From positions 150,993-214,992 of the forward strand of contig JAFAFR010000003.1 in the NCBI GenBank assembly GCA_023423405.1: a stretch of 64,000 nt of DNA. The letters are read 5' to 3'. Made by a program: the position numbers and the translations under genes. The stretch is from Bacteroidota bacterium (GTDB lineage: Bacteria > Bacteroidota > Bacteroidia > Chitinophagales > Chitinophagaceae). Within the stretch, counting starts at the first letter, position 1. Each line of letters opens with the position of its first letter. The notes under the pieces are model-generated. The model made no database searches and had not been told where the DNA came from. It saw only the letters and a program-made list of their open reading frames with translations. Shown here piece by piece: positions 25,696 to 36,400 of this stretch.

Positions 25696-27228
25696 ATGAA
25701 ACATACAACGAAATTCTTCACAATAGCAGCAACAACAATGCTTGCCATCAGCTCATGCAGCAAAAAGCTCGATCTTTCGCCGGTAAGCAGCATCAGCGAC
25801 AATAATTACTGGCAAACACCCGAACAGGTAGATGCTTTTGTATCGGGCATTCATATTGCTTTCAGAAATAACACGTCCGCCTTCCAGTACCTGGGCGAAA
25901 TGCGTGCAGATATTTTCGGAACAGATCCCGGATCCAGTTCCGCTTTCACCGGGGAGGCAACCCAGGGTGTGGAACGCACCTGGAACAATACCCTCGACCT
26001 CGATAACCCGGGTGTAGGCAATTTTGGAAACTTCTATTTCAACATCAACCAGTTGAACCTGCTGATCAGCAAGCTGAACCAGATCAATACCGTATCTGCC
26101 GCCAACAGGAATTATTACCTGGGCGAGGCTCATGGCATGCGTGCTTTCTATTATTTCCAGTTGTTGCGCTCCTGGGGAAAAGTGATCATTCAAACCGAAC
26201 CAACAACTTCCATTGATGTTTCCGATCTCGCTAAAGCGGCTTCCAGTGAAGATTCTGTAATGCTGCTTATTAAATCCGACATCGACAACTCCATCAGCAA
26301 CTTCGGCCCCGACTATTCTTTCCGTAACAAAAAAGGAAACTGGTCCAAGGCAGCTTCTTTAATGCTGAAAGCCGAAGTGTATTTGTGGACAAGTTACCGG
26401 GGCGGTGGAACAGCCGATGCCGGCACGGCAGCCAATGCGCTGACAGATATCCAGAACAATGTGCCTGGCCTCATCCTGCTTCCCTCCTATGCAAACATCT
26501 TTGCAAGCGGCAACAATGGAAACAACGAAATCATCTTTGCGATCCACAACCAACTGAACGAAGCCAACCTTCCTTTTTCCGGAACCTTCCTGCCACAGTC
26601 GGGGCTGATCGCCAACTTTTACGATTCCGTTGGGAACAGGAAATTTGATGTAGCGACCGATAACTGGGGCGGTTTGTTAAGAGCGCCTGTGAAAATTGCC
26701 AGTTTCCGGAAGTTTTCGGATGGCGACAGCAGGAAGTGGGCATCCATACAACCGGCCTACACTTTTGCCGGCGGCCAGTATACGATAGCAGGTTGTTTTG
26801 CGGGCAAATACAAAGGCGAGCAAAACGCCGGTGCAAGGGCTTATACCAACGACTTCCCCATTTACCGGTATGCCGACCTGCTGCTGTTGCTGGCAGAAGC
26901 AAAGACCATCCTGGGACAGGATCCATCGACCGAAATCAACCTGGTGCGGGCAAGGGCCTATGGTGCAAACTACGATGCCGGTACACTGGGATACCCGAAC
27001 CAGGCAATAGACGCCGACCCCCGGGAAGCCATTCTGCAGGAACGCTTTTTCGAATTTGTATTTGAAGGAAAAAGATGGTACGACCTCAGAAGGATGGGTG
27101 ATAATTATGTGTACAGTTATACCAACATACCACCGTCTGATTCCTATAAATTGCTTTGGCCGCTGGACAGAACATCCTTAACCAACAACAGGGCATTGCG
27201 ACAAAACCCAGGCTATCCCGCTTTTTAG
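25696..27228 (+). CDS. SusD-like glycan-binding lipoprotein
   Basis: From the ATG at 25696 the product is 510 residues with a lipoprotein signal ending in LAISSC. Family landmarks are LDLSPVSSISDNNYW at the start, GEAHGMRAFYYFQLLRSWG in the TPR region, and the C-terminal EAILQERFFEFVFEGKRWYD. It forms the surface lid of the SusC transporter. A frame extension to 25678 lacks a proper signal. Confidence 0.96.
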   Translation: MKHTTKFFTIAATTMLAISSCSKKLDLSPVSSISDNNYWQTPEQVDAFVSGIHIAFRNNTSAFQYLGEMRADIFGTDPGSSSAFTGEATQGVERTWNNTLDLDNPGVGNFGNFYFNINQLNLLISKLNQINTVSAANRNYYLGEAHGMRAFYYFQLLRSWGKVIIQTEPTTSIDVSDLAKAASSEDSVMLLIKSDIDNSISNFGPDYSFRNKKGNWSKAASLMLKAEVYLWTSYRGGGTADAGTAANALTDIQNNVPGLILLPSYANIFASGNNGNNEIIFAIHNQLNEANLPFSGTFLPQSGLIANFYDSVGNRKFDVATDNWGGLLRAPVKIASFRKFSDGDSRKWASIQPAYTFAGGQYTIAGCFAGKYKGEQNAGARAYTNDFPIYRYADLLLLLAEAKTILGQDPSTEINLVRARAYGANYDAGTLGYPNQAIDADPREAILQERFFEFVFEGKRWYDLRRMGDNYVYSYTNIPPSDSYKLLWPLDRTSLTNNRALRQNPGYPAF

Positions 27229-27326
27229 CAAAAACTTCTTTTCCATATAAATATTCCTAAACTTCGTGGCAGGCAGGGTCCGCGCTCCATGATCCTGCCG
27301 CCACCAACCTAATACCTTTCATTCCA

Positions 27327-28271
27327 ATGGAAATAACACATCTAAAAGGCCTTATTGCCGCACCGTTTACGCCCATGCACGAAAACGGCGCCCTCAACCT
27401 GTCGGTCGTACCTGCTTATTACCAATTGCTCAAAGCCAACGGGAACACCGGCGCTTTTATCTGCGGCTCCACGGGAGAGGGCGTTTCCTTAACGCTTGCC
27501 GAAAAAAAGGCCGTCATCACTGCGTGGGCAAACTGTACAAAAAACGATCCGGACTTTACAGTAATGGCGTTGGTAGGCGGCACCTGTATCTCCGATTGTA
27601 TAGAACTGGCAAAATTCTCGCAGCAGGCAGGCATTTATGCCGCTTCATTTACGGCGCCCTTTTATTTCAAACCGGCAACGGTGGCCATGCTGGCAGCCTG
27701 CTGCAAAGCCATTGCGGACGAAATACCCGGCATGCCTTTTTACTATTATCACATCCCCGTACTGAACGGCGTTGGATTTTCTATGTACGAGTTGCTGCAG
27801 GCGGTAGACGGCAGCATTCCAAACTTCGCGGGCATTAAGTATACACACGAAGACTTCATGGACTTTCTTTCCTGCCTTCGTTTCAGGAACGGCAAATACG
27901 ACATGCTCTGGGGAAGGGATGAGAACATGCTGCCGGCACTGGCAACAGGTGCAAAAGGCGCAGTGGGAAGCACTTTTAACTATGCAGCCCCGCTCTATCA
28001 TCAATTGACAGATGCGTTTAACAACAACGACCTGGAAGCGGCCCGGGCCCTGCAACAGCAGTCGATCGATATGATCTCCCTGTTGGGCAAATACGGCGGC
28101 ATTGCTACCGGTAAAGCATATATGAAATTGATAGGAATGGATTGCGGGGAATTCCGGCTGCCTGTTAAGAACATGGACAGACAGGCTTTTGAATCGTTTA
28201 AACAGGATGCCCAACAATTGAACTTCAGTAATTTCTGCTCCCGCTTACCTGCCGCGGCAATTGCACAGTAA
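27327..28271 (+). CDS. nanA: N-acetylneuraminate lyase
   Basis: The 314-residue protein belongs to the DHDPS/NAL family: GSTGEG (residues 47-52), Tyr141 in YHIP and the Schiff-base Lys171 in FAGIKYTHEDF. The GIKYTHEDF context and its operon with sialidase and epimerase favour sialic acid cleavage to ManNAc and pyruvate over dihydrodipicolinate synthesis. Its stop overlaps the start of the next gene by one base (TAATG). Confidence 0.93.
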   Translation: MEITHLKGLIAAPFTPMHENGALNLSVVPAYYQLLKANGNTGAFICGSTGEGVSLTLAEKKAVITAWANCTKNDPDFTVMALVGGTCISDCIELAKFSQQAGIYAASFTAPFYFKPATVAMLAACCKAIADEIPGMPFYYYHIPVLNGVGFSMYELLQAVDGSIPNFAGIKYTHEDFMDFLSCLRFRNGKYDMLWGRDENMLPALATGAKGAVGSTFNYAAPLYHQLTDAFNNNDLEAARALQQQSIDMISLLGKYGGIATGKAYMKLIGMDCGEFRLPVKNMDRQAFESFKQDAQQLNFSNFCSRLPAAAIAQ

Positions 28272-29413
28272 TGAATCATTCCTTCCATATTATTTTATCT
28301 GTCATCTGCATGAGTGTATCGTTGCACGCCTGCACGCACAACGACCGGCGTGCCGTAGAATGGAAACTGGCGGGAAATATTCCCCATCCCGGTAAAGGCG
28401 TAGCCGGGCCTGTGGCAGGCATACACAACAACATGCTGCTGGTTGCCGGGGGATCCAACTTTCCCGACAGCATGCCCTGGCTGGGTGGCAAAAAAAGATA
28501 CTACAGCGATGGATCTGTTTTCAGAAAAGAGCAGCAGGATTCCCTGGTTTACGATACTTCTTTTCATCTTCCTTTCAATCTTGCTTATGCCGCCTGCTGT
28601 AGCACGCCGGCCGGCATTGTAGCAGCGGGCGGTGAAAATGAAACAGGCCCCGGCAACAAGGTATTGCTGATAACCTGGAATAAACCCGGAAATGCAGGCA
28701 TCACTTACCTTCCCGACCTTCCATTTCCAGTTACCAATGCTGCCATAACCTGCAGCAATAACAAAGTGTACCTGGCTGGCGGTGAATCAGGAAGCAGGGT
28801 GTCAGATAATTTTTTAGTGCTTGACCTGGCAGATACCGCAGCGGGATGGAAACGGCTTCCCAACCTGCCCCAACCCGTTTCACATGCATTGCTGATCGTT
28901 CAGTTCAATGGCGCGGATAACTGTATCTACCTGGTAGGTGGCCGCAAAAGAAAGGCCGATGGCATCAGCGATCTCTATGCCCATACTTTTGAATTCAATC
29001 TGATCAAAGAACAATGGTCGCAAAAAAAATCCCTGCCTTATGCACTTTCCGCGGGCACTGGCGTGGCCGCAGGCAACCATTCAATAGTATTGTTCGGTGG
29101 AGACAAAGGCGAAACCTTTCACCAGGCGGAAACGATTATCGCAGCTATCCAGGCAGAAAAAGATACGATAAGAAAACAGCAATTACTGGCAGAAAGAGCA
29201 GCATTGCAAGCCTCCCATCCCGGATTCAGCAAAGAGATACTGCTGTACAATACCCGGGAAGACAACTGGACGATCATTGGCTCAATGCCCTTTGATACGC
29301 CGGTCACCACAACCGCCATACAAGATGGAAATGAAATATTCATTCCTGCCGGTGAAATAAAGGCAGGCGTAAGAACGCCCAGGATCCTGTCGGCAAAGAT
29401 CCACCTCCGCTAA
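28271..29413 (+). CDS. Kelch-repeat N-acetylneuraminate epimerase/mutarotase-like protein
   Basis: The 380-residue protein has an N-terminal export signal with a Cys (SLHACTHN), compatible with a lipoprotein. Kelch-type blades are visible as LLVAGGSNF, GIVAAGGENE, KVYLAGGES, CIYLVGGRK and IVLFGGDKGE. This is the NanM plan, which speeds alpha to beta anomer conversion of released Neu5Ac. The position between nanA and the transporter fits. It is coupled to nanA by a one-base overlap. Confidence 0.88.
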   Translation: MNHSFHIILSVICMSVSLHACTHNDRRAVEWKLAGNIPHPGKGVAGPVAGIHNNMLLVAGGSNFPDSMPWLGGKKRYYSDGSVFRKEQQDSLVYDTSFHLPFNLAYAACCSTPAGIVAAGGENETGPGNKVLLITWNKPGNAGITYLPDLPFPVTNAAITCSNNKVYLAGGESGSRVSDNFLVLDLADTAAGWKRLPNLPQPVSHALLIVQFNGADNCIYLVGGRKRKADGISDLYAHTFEFNLIKEQWSQKKSLPYALSAGTGVAAGNHSIVLFGGDKGETFHQAETIIAAIQAEKDTIRKQQLLAERAALQASHPGFSKEILLYNTREDNWTIIGSMPFDTPVTTTAIQDGNEIFIPAGEIKAGVRTPRILSAKIHLR

Positions 29414-29439
29414 CCGCACAAACAGACCATGATGGTAAT

Positions 29440-30681
29440 ATGATGGGCATTCAAACAAAATACAAAACGGTTTATCCCTGGATAGTTGTCGCGCTGCTAT
29501 GGGTGGTGGCGTTGTTAAACTATATGGACAGGCAAATGCTCAGTACCATGCGGCCGTCCATGCAGCAGGATATTGCCGAATTGCAGTCGGCCACCAATTT
29601 CGGGTACCTGATGGCCATTTTCCTCTGGATCTATGGCTTCATGAGCCCGGTATCGGGCATGATCGCCGACAGGCTCAACCGGAAATGGCTGATCGTTGTA
29701 AGCCTCTTTGTATGGAGCGGCGTCACTTACGCCATGGGCTATGCGACCACTTTCCGGCAATTGTATTTTTTGCGGGCCGTCATGGGCATCAGCGAAGCTT
29801 TATACATTCCCGCCGGCCTTTCGCTGATTGCCGATTACCATTCCGACAAAACACGTTCGCTTGCCATTGGCATTCACATGACGGGTTTGTATGTCGGACA
29901 GGCGCTGGGAGGATTTGGCGCAACGATTGCCGCCAGGTTTTCCTGGCACCAGGCCTTTCACTGGTTCGGACTAACGGGTGTCGCATACGCTGTTCTGCTG
30001 CTGTTCTTCCTGGAAGAAAAAGCCACACCCACAACAGAAGCCCCTGCCAAAGGGAACAAACCTTCCATCCTGAAAGGATTCGGCGTTCTGTTTACAAATT
30101 TCTCCTTCTGGATCATCCTTTTTTATTTCGCCATTCCTTCCTTGCCCGGCTGGGGCATTAAGAACTGGTTGCCCACGCTTTTTGCCAACAACCTGAAGAT
30201 CGATATGTCGGCCGCCGGTCCCATTTCCACCATCACCATTGCGGCTTCCTCTTTCCTGGGCGTCATCTCCGGCGGGCTCTTATCAGACCGCTGGGTGCAG
30301 AAAAACCTCCGCGGCAGGATCTACACAAGCGCCATCGGCCTGGCATTGACCATCCCGGCCCTCCTGCTCATAGGGTTCGGAACCTCCCTCTTTCACGTTG
30401 TGGCGGCAGCGCTTTGTTTTGGCTTTGGATATGGCATGTTCGACGCGAACAATATGCCCATACTCTGCCAGTTTGTACCGTCAAAATACCGGGCAACGGC
30501 CTACGGCCTCATGAATATGACCGGCGTTTTTGCAGGCGCTTTCATTACGGATCTTTTGGGTAAGTCGACCGATGCCGGCAACCTGGGAAAAAGCTTTGCC
30601 ATGCTCAGCGGCGTGGTGCTCATCGCATTGCTTGTGCAGCTTTATTTCTTACGTCCCAAACCAGCACCCGAAAACAACTAA
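29440..30681 (+). CDS. MFS transporter, probable sialic acid importer
   Basis: The 413-residue protein has 12 predicted helices, with LNYMDRQMLSTMRPSM in helix 1 and GMIADRLNRKWLI in loop 2-3, which is the MFS signature. The family resembles hexuronate/sialate (NanT-type) symporters of Bacteroidota. Location within the operon supports import of Neu5Ac across the inner membrane. The ATG at 29440 was used; a second ATG follows immediately. Confidence 0.9.
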   Translation: MMGIQTKYKTVYPWIVVALLWVVALLNYMDRQMLSTMRPSMQQDIAELQSATNFGYLMAIFLWIYGFMSPVSGMIADRLNRKWLIVVSLFVWSGVTYAMGYATTFRQLYFLRAVMGISEALYIPAGLSLIADYHSDKTRSLAIGIHMTGLYVGQALGGFGATIAARFSWHQAFHWFGLTGVAYAVLLLFFLEEKATPTTEAPAKGNKPSILKGFGVLFTNFSFWIILFYFAIPSLPGWGIKNWLPTLFANNLKIDMSAAGPISTITIAASSFLGVISGGLLSDRWVQKNLRGRIYTSAIGLALTIPALLLIGFGTSLFHVVAAALCFGFGYGMFDANNMPILCQFVPSKYRATAYGLMNMTGVFAGAFITDLLGKSTDAGNLGKSFAMLSGVVLIALLVQLYFLRPKPAPENN

Positions 30682-30710
30682 CCCTGTTTCAGCACGTTTA
30701 AAAAAGGCTC

Positions 30711-32294
30711 ATGAAAAAATACTTCTTCCTTGTATGTTGTTTAACGTTCATTGTATCGGGCATTTCAGCGAAAGAGAACATTCCCCGGAAAGTTGGTGTG
30801 CCTGCAAAAGACAGATTTCCCGCCAATGAAATGACCCTGCTGGCCAGGCCCCATTCCGTTCCCGTTCTGAAAGGGCTGGCCGCAAATCCTGTACTGCAGG
30901 TAATCGCTTCCGTACCCGCTGGCGGCCCTGCACAGGCACTCAAAGCACTGCAATGCAGCTTAAACGACTACAGGCAGGTAGAAAAAATAGACGTCTACTT
31001 AACTGGTGCAGAGCCGTTCTCGACGAGCAATCTTCTTGCCTCGTACAAGCCAGCGGCAAACAATTTCAACATTCCCGTTGCGCTTACCATTCAACCCGGA
31101 CTAAAGTTCATCTGGTTCAGCATCGTCCTGAAAAGCGAAGCAGCCATCAACCGCACCATCGAGCTTCGTTGTAAAAAAATGATCGACGGTGCGGGAAAAC
31201 CACTGCCGGTTAAAGAAGAAGCGGGAAACTATAAAAGACATACCGGTTCGGTTGTCCGCAAAGCCGGCGACGACCAGGTGAACACTTACCGCATTCCGGG
31301 GATCGTACAAACCGATAAGGGAACCCTTATTGCCGTGTACGACATCCGTTACACCAACAGCCGCGACCTTCCCGGTTACATCGATATCGGGATGAGCCGC
31401 AGCGAAGACAGCGGTCGAAGCTGGCAGCCCATGAAAATGATCATGACCATGGGAGGCGCCAACGACAACAGCGGCGTAGGCGATCCCACCATCCTTTTCG
31501 ATGCAACAACAAAAACCATTTGGGTTGCCGGCCTATGGAGCAAAGGCAATCATTCCATTGCAGGGTCCATAGGCGGACTTTCTCCCGATTCAACCGGCCA
31601 GTTCTTGCTGGTAAGCAGCAAAGACGATGGCCACACCTGGTCGCAGCCCGAGAACATCACGCCACAAATAAAGGTCCCCGAATGGAAGATCCTGTTCCAG
31701 GGACCTGGCGCCGGCATTGTTACACAGGACGGAAAACTCGTTTTTCCCGCACAGTACTGGGATGCTGCGAACATACCCCATTCCACCATCATCTTCAGCG
31801 AAGACCAGGGCAGGTCCTGGACCGGAAAAATAACCGGCCCGAAAGCCAATACCACCGAAAGCCAGGTGATAGAAACAGAACCGGGAACACTTATGCTGAA
31901 CATGCGCGACAACCGCGGCACTTTCAGAAGCGTATCGACCACCACCGACCTGGGAAAAACATGGACAGAACACAGCAGTTCCTACAACAGCCTGCCCGAT
32001 CCCGTGTGCATGGGAAGCCTGCTGAAAACCCGCGTAAACCTGAAGGGCGTTACAAAAGAAGTGCTGTTCTTCAGCAACCCCGCAACAACCTCGGGCCGCT
32101 ACAACATCACCATTAAAGCAAGCCTCGATATGGGAAAAACATGGTTACCCGCCCATGAGTTGCTGCTGGATGCAAGAGAATCCTATGGTTATTCCTGCCT
32201 GACCCGGATCGACGACAATACCATTGGCATATTGTACGAAGGCATAAAAGACCTGTATTTCGTAAGCATACCCGTAAAAGATGTTCTCAAATAA
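30711..32294 (+). CDS. nanH: exo-alpha-sialidase
   Basis: The 527-residue protein has a signal peptide ending near GISAKE and an N-terminal sialidase-associated beta domain (about residues 45-165). The GH33 propeller follows: YRIPG (RIP motif, residues 193-197) and five Asp boxes, SEDSGRSW, SKDDGHTW, SEDQGRSW, TTDLGKTW and SLDMGKTW. MRDNRGTFR and SYGYSCLTRI near the C-terminus fit the acid-rich and catalytic Tyr regions. It removes terminal sialic acid from glycoconjugates in the periplasm or on the surface. Confidence 0.96.
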   Translation: MKKYFFLVCCLTFIVSGISAKENIPRKVGVPAKDRFPANEMTLLARPHSVPVLKGLAANPVLQVIASVPAGGPAQALKALQCSLNDYRQVEKIDVYLTGAEPFSTSNLLASYKPAANNFNIPVALTIQPGLKFIWFSIVLKSEAAINRTIELRCKKMIDGAGKPLPVKEEAGNYKRHTGSVVRKAGDDQVNTYRIPGIVQTDKGTLIAVYDIRYTNSRDLPGYIDIGMSRSEDSGRSWQPMKMIMTMGGANDNSGVGDPTILFDATTKTIWVAGLWSKGNHSIAGSIGGLSPDSTGQFLLVSSKDDGHTWSQPENITPQIKVPEWKILFQGPGAGIVTQDGKLVFPAQYWDAANIPHSTIIFSEDQGRSWTGKITGPKANTTESQVIETEPGTLMLNMRDNRGTFRSVSTTTDLGKTWTEHSSSYNSLPDPVCMGSLLKTRVNLKGVTKEVLFFSNPATTSGRYNITIKASLDMGKTWLPAHELLLDARESYGYSCLTRIDDNTIGILYEGIKDLYFVSIPVKDVLK

Positions 32295-32302
32295 ATAAAG
32301 AG

Positions 32303-33490
32303 ATGAGTTATACAAAGGAAGATCTAACGCGGCTGAAAAATTTCTATACCACCCGGTTGCTGAACGATACAATACCCTTCTGGTTTCCGCGATCCTTCGA
32401 TACGGAATACGGTGGCTACCTGCTCATGCGCGATGCAGACGGATCATTGATCGACGACGATAAAGCCGTGTGGATACAGGGGCGCGCGGTTTGGCTGCTC
32501 TCCACTTTGTACAACACCGTAGAGAAAAAACAGGAGTGGCTCGATGGCGCCAGACTGGGTTACGATTTTCTGAACAGGCACTGTTTCGACCGCGACGGTC
32601 AAATGTTCTTTCACGTCAACCGCGAAGGAAAACCCATCCGTAAAAGAAGGTATTTCTTTTCCGAAACCTTTTATGTGATCGCAGCAGCGGCCTATGCCAA
32701 AGCAAGCGGCGATAAACAGGCCGCAGAAAACGCGCGGAGAATATTCGGTGAATGCCTTACCTATAGTACGGGCGAGAAAAAATTTCAGCCCAAATTCGAA
32801 GACACCCGGCAGTCAAAAGGCATTGGCGTTCCCATGATCATGATGAACACGGCACAGCAATTAAGAGAAACCATTGGCGATCCCCGCTGCGATTCATGGA
32901 TAACAACATGGATACAGGAAATAGAAAGCTTTTTTGTAAAAGACGATATCCGTTGCGTCATGGAACAGGTAGCACCCGACGGCAGCATCATCGATCACAT
33001 CGACGGCCGAACCCTGAACCCCGGCCACGCTATTGAAGGCGCCTGGTTCATCCTGCACGAAGCCATGCACCGGAACCACGACAAACACCTCGTTGAACTG
33101 GGCTGCAAAATGCTCGACTACATGTGGGAAAGAGGATGGGACAAGGAATACGGCGGCATCCTGTATTTCAGGGATGTACATCACAAACCGGTACAGGAAT
33201 ACTGGCAGGATATGAAGTTCTGGTGGCCGCAGAATGAAACCATCATCGCAACCCTGCTTGCCTGCCTGCTGACCGGGAATGAAAAATACGCCACCTGGCA
33301 CAGGATGATCCACGATTATGCCTACACGCATTTCCACGATAAAAAAAATGGTGAATGGTTTGGCTACCTGCACCGCGATGGAACGGTAGCGCAAACGGCA
33401 AAAGGAAACCTGTTCAAAGGACCTTTTCATTTGCCGAGGCAGGAGTGGTATTGTATGCAAGTACTGGACCAATTCACAAATCCGCGATAA
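32303..33490 (+). CDS. nanE: N-acylglucosamine 2-epimerase (AGE family, NanE-type)
   Basis: The 395-residue cytoplasmic protein has the (alpha/alpha)6-barrel motifs of renin-binding-protein-type epimerases: FDTEYGGYL, DDKAVWIQGRAVWLLSTLYN, LNPGHAIEGAWF (catalytic His region), EYGGILYFRDV and WWPQNETI. In Bacteroides fragilis an AGE-type NanE converts ManNAc to GlcNAc after the lyase; the same role is expected here. The stop overlaps the start of the next gene (TAATG). Confidence 0.93.
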   Translation: MSYTKEDLTRLKNFYTTRLLNDTIPFWFPRSFDTEYGGYLLMRDADGSLIDDDKAVWIQGRAVWLLSTLYNTVEKKQEWLDGARLGYDFLNRHCFDRDGQMFFHVNREGKPIRKRRYFFSETFYVIAAAAYAKASGDKQAAENARRIFGECLTYSTGEKKFQPKFEDTRQSKGIGVPMIMMNTAQQLRETIGDPRCDSWITTWIQEIESFFVKDDIRCVMEQVAPDGSIIDHIDGRTLNPGHAIEGAWFILHEAMHRNHDKHLVELGCKMLDYMWERGWDKEYGGILYFRDVHHKPVQEYWQDMKFWWPQNETIIATLLACLLTGNEKYATWHRMIHDYAYTHFHDKKNGEWFGYLHRDGTVAQTAKGNLFKGPFHLPRQEWYCMQVLDQFTNPR

Positions 33491-36400
33491 TGAACCCTCG
33501 CATGCTGTTACGGCTTTCCGTGCTCCTATTGCCCTTAACCGGCCTCGCACAATTGCAGACTGCTCCCATATTTGCCGATAACATGGTGCTGCAAAGAGAC
33601 AGGCCCGTGCATATCTGGGGGAAAGCCGCCCCCGGCAACAGGGTAACGGTTCATTTTGCAGGCGGGCAGCAAAGCGCTGTTATAGCCAGTGACTCTTCCT
33701 GGCATCTTTACTTCCCTGCTCAAAAATCCAATATCCATCCGCAATCCATCCTGATCAAATCGGGCGCAGAGGTCCTAACGATCAAAAACCTGCTCATAGG
33801 CGACCTGTGGATCTGCTCCGGGCAATCCAATATGGAATTTCCCATGACGAAGGAAGCCCATTTCAGGCAGGAAGCCCCGGAGGCAAACCAACCCCTTATA
33901 CGACTCTGTAACCCGCCTCCCGCAGGACGATACGTTTACGGAACCGCTTATACCGATTCCTTAAGCAGGCGGCTCACGAAAGACAGCTTTTATCGCTGGA
34001 ATGGATGGAACACCTGCGACAGCAACACGGTAAAAGAGTTCAGTGCCGTCGCTTACTATTTCGCCAAAAAAGTGGTACAGTCAGAAAACATTCCCATCGG
34101 TCTGATCAATCTTTCTATTGGCGGCGCCCCCGCGGAAACATTCATCAGCAGGGAAGCCCTGGCAGCCACCGCACAGTTCCGTAATAAAGTGAAACCCGGA
34201 AACTGGCTGAACAACAACGATCTTCCGGAATGGGTAAGAGAAAGGGGCAGGCAAAATGTAGGCGACAACAACAATAACTATGCCGATGACCTCGGCCCCA
34301 ACCATGCCTACAAACCCGGCTTCGCATATGCCTGCGGCATTGAGCCCCTGCTACCCATGCCCATAAAAGGGATCATCTGGTACCAGGGCGAAAGCAATTC
34401 GCTGGAACCCGCAAGGGTAGAGGAATACAGGGATCTGCTGCATTTAATGATCAACGACTACCGGAAAAAATGGAAGCAGCCGGCAATGCCTTTTTACTGG
34501 GTGCAGTTGTCTTCCATCGACACCACCAATTACCGGTCGCAGTACTGGCCCCTGTTCCGGAACGAACAAAGACTATTGCTGAGCGAAATACAACACGGCG
34601 GCATGGCCGTTTGCAGCGACCTGGGATTTAAAACCGATGTTCATCCTACGAACAAAAAAGACGTGGGCGAACGCCTGGCAAACTGGGCATTGTACGATGC
34701 CTATCATAAAAAGATCGTCCCATCAGGCCCCCTGCCTTTGAAGGCCGGTTATAAAAACAATACCCTGGTCATTAATTTCCAATATGCAGATGGCCTGAAG
34801 ACCTCCGATGGAAAAGCAGTGCGCGGCTTTTCCATCAACGGCCAAACAACTGTTCCCGCCACCATCCGCAACAATAGCATCGTTATTGAGACCACAACAA
34901 AACCCGCGTTCATTTACTATGCCTGGCAGCCATATACCGACGCCAACCTGGTAAATGCAGCAGGACTTCCGGCATCAACTTTTAAAATTGAGGTGCAGGA
35001 AGCCCTTCCCTCCTTCCCCGATTCCCTGTTCTCCACCTATTACTGGCAGCGGGTCACCCACTTCAACACCCTGCCTGCAACCAAAGACGATATCATATTC
35101 CTGGGGAACAGCATCACTGACGGAGCTGAATGGAGCGAACTGTTCAACGATAGCAGGATAAAAAACCGTGGCATCAGCGGGGATATCACCGCGGGCGTCC
35201 TTAACCGGCTGCAGGAAATTACGCAACGAAAACCTGCAAAGGTCTTTTTGCTGATCGGCACCAACGACCTTGCCAGAAATATTCCGCCCGACAGCATCGC
35301 AAAGAATATCCTGTCCATCTGTGCCTATATCAGGCAGGAGAGCCCCGCTACGGCTTTGTTTGTGCAGAGCATCCTGCCGGTCAGTGACCATTATAAAAAG
35401 TTTACTGCGCATACAGGTAAGGGTGAGCAGATACAACAACTCAATGCCCTGCTAAAACAACATGCGGAACAATACCGGTACCGTTTTATTGATCTTTTTT
35501 CTTCTTTTTGCGATAGTAGCGGAAAACTTAAAAGCAGCCTCACTAACGACGGTTTACACCTTACGGGCAAAGCCTACCTGCTGTGGAAACACCTGCTGTA
35601 TCCTTATGTATATGGCTTGCAGCAACAACCTGCTCTTGTTCCGCTTCCCCGGAAAATGACTTTTCGTAAAGAATGTTTTCCGCTCTATGCCTGTAAAAAT
35701 ATTTTTATCTCCGCCGATAGCCTCCTGGGCAATGCCGTACAATTACAACAGCAGTTGCAACAGAAAGGAGTATATGCAGAAATCAGTTCAGCCCCAACAA
35801 CCAACGATGGCCCCCGCATCGAATGCAGAATAGCTAAAGTACCGGCCCCCACCTGCGAAAACGAAGCCTATACGCTGGAAATATCCTCTTCAAAAATTGT
35901 CCTCACGGCCAATACACGCCATGGACTGTTTAATGCCATGCAAACACTGCTGCAACTGGCGCGCGACAATACCATGATCGATGGCTGCACCATCCACGAC
36001 TGGCCTGCCTTTTCCTGGAGAGCTTATATGGTGGACGTAGGAAGAAATTTTCAGTCGCTCGACCTGCTGAAGCAACAGATCGATGTCATGAGCCGCTACA
36101 AGCTCAACATCTTTCATTTTCACTTTACGGAGGACATCGCCTGGCGCCTGCACAGCAACCTGTACCCAACACTCACGGCGCCTGAAAACATGCAACGCAA
36201 CAAAGGCATGCATTATTCAGAGAACGACCTGAAGGAGCTGATCGCCTATTGCAGGGAAAGATACATTATACTTGTGCCGGAAATTGACATGCCGGGCCAC
36301 AGCGCCGCTTTCAAAAGAGCCATGGGCGTGGATATGCAATCCGATTCAGGACTTACAATTGTCAAGCGCCTGCTTAAAGAATTTTGCGATACCTACGACC

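Noticed and set aside
27268..27303. GGCAGG...CCTGCC inverted repeat between susD and nanA as an attenuator
   Set aside because: The loop is long (about 20 bases) and there is no T-tract; it may be a processing stem, but support is too weak.
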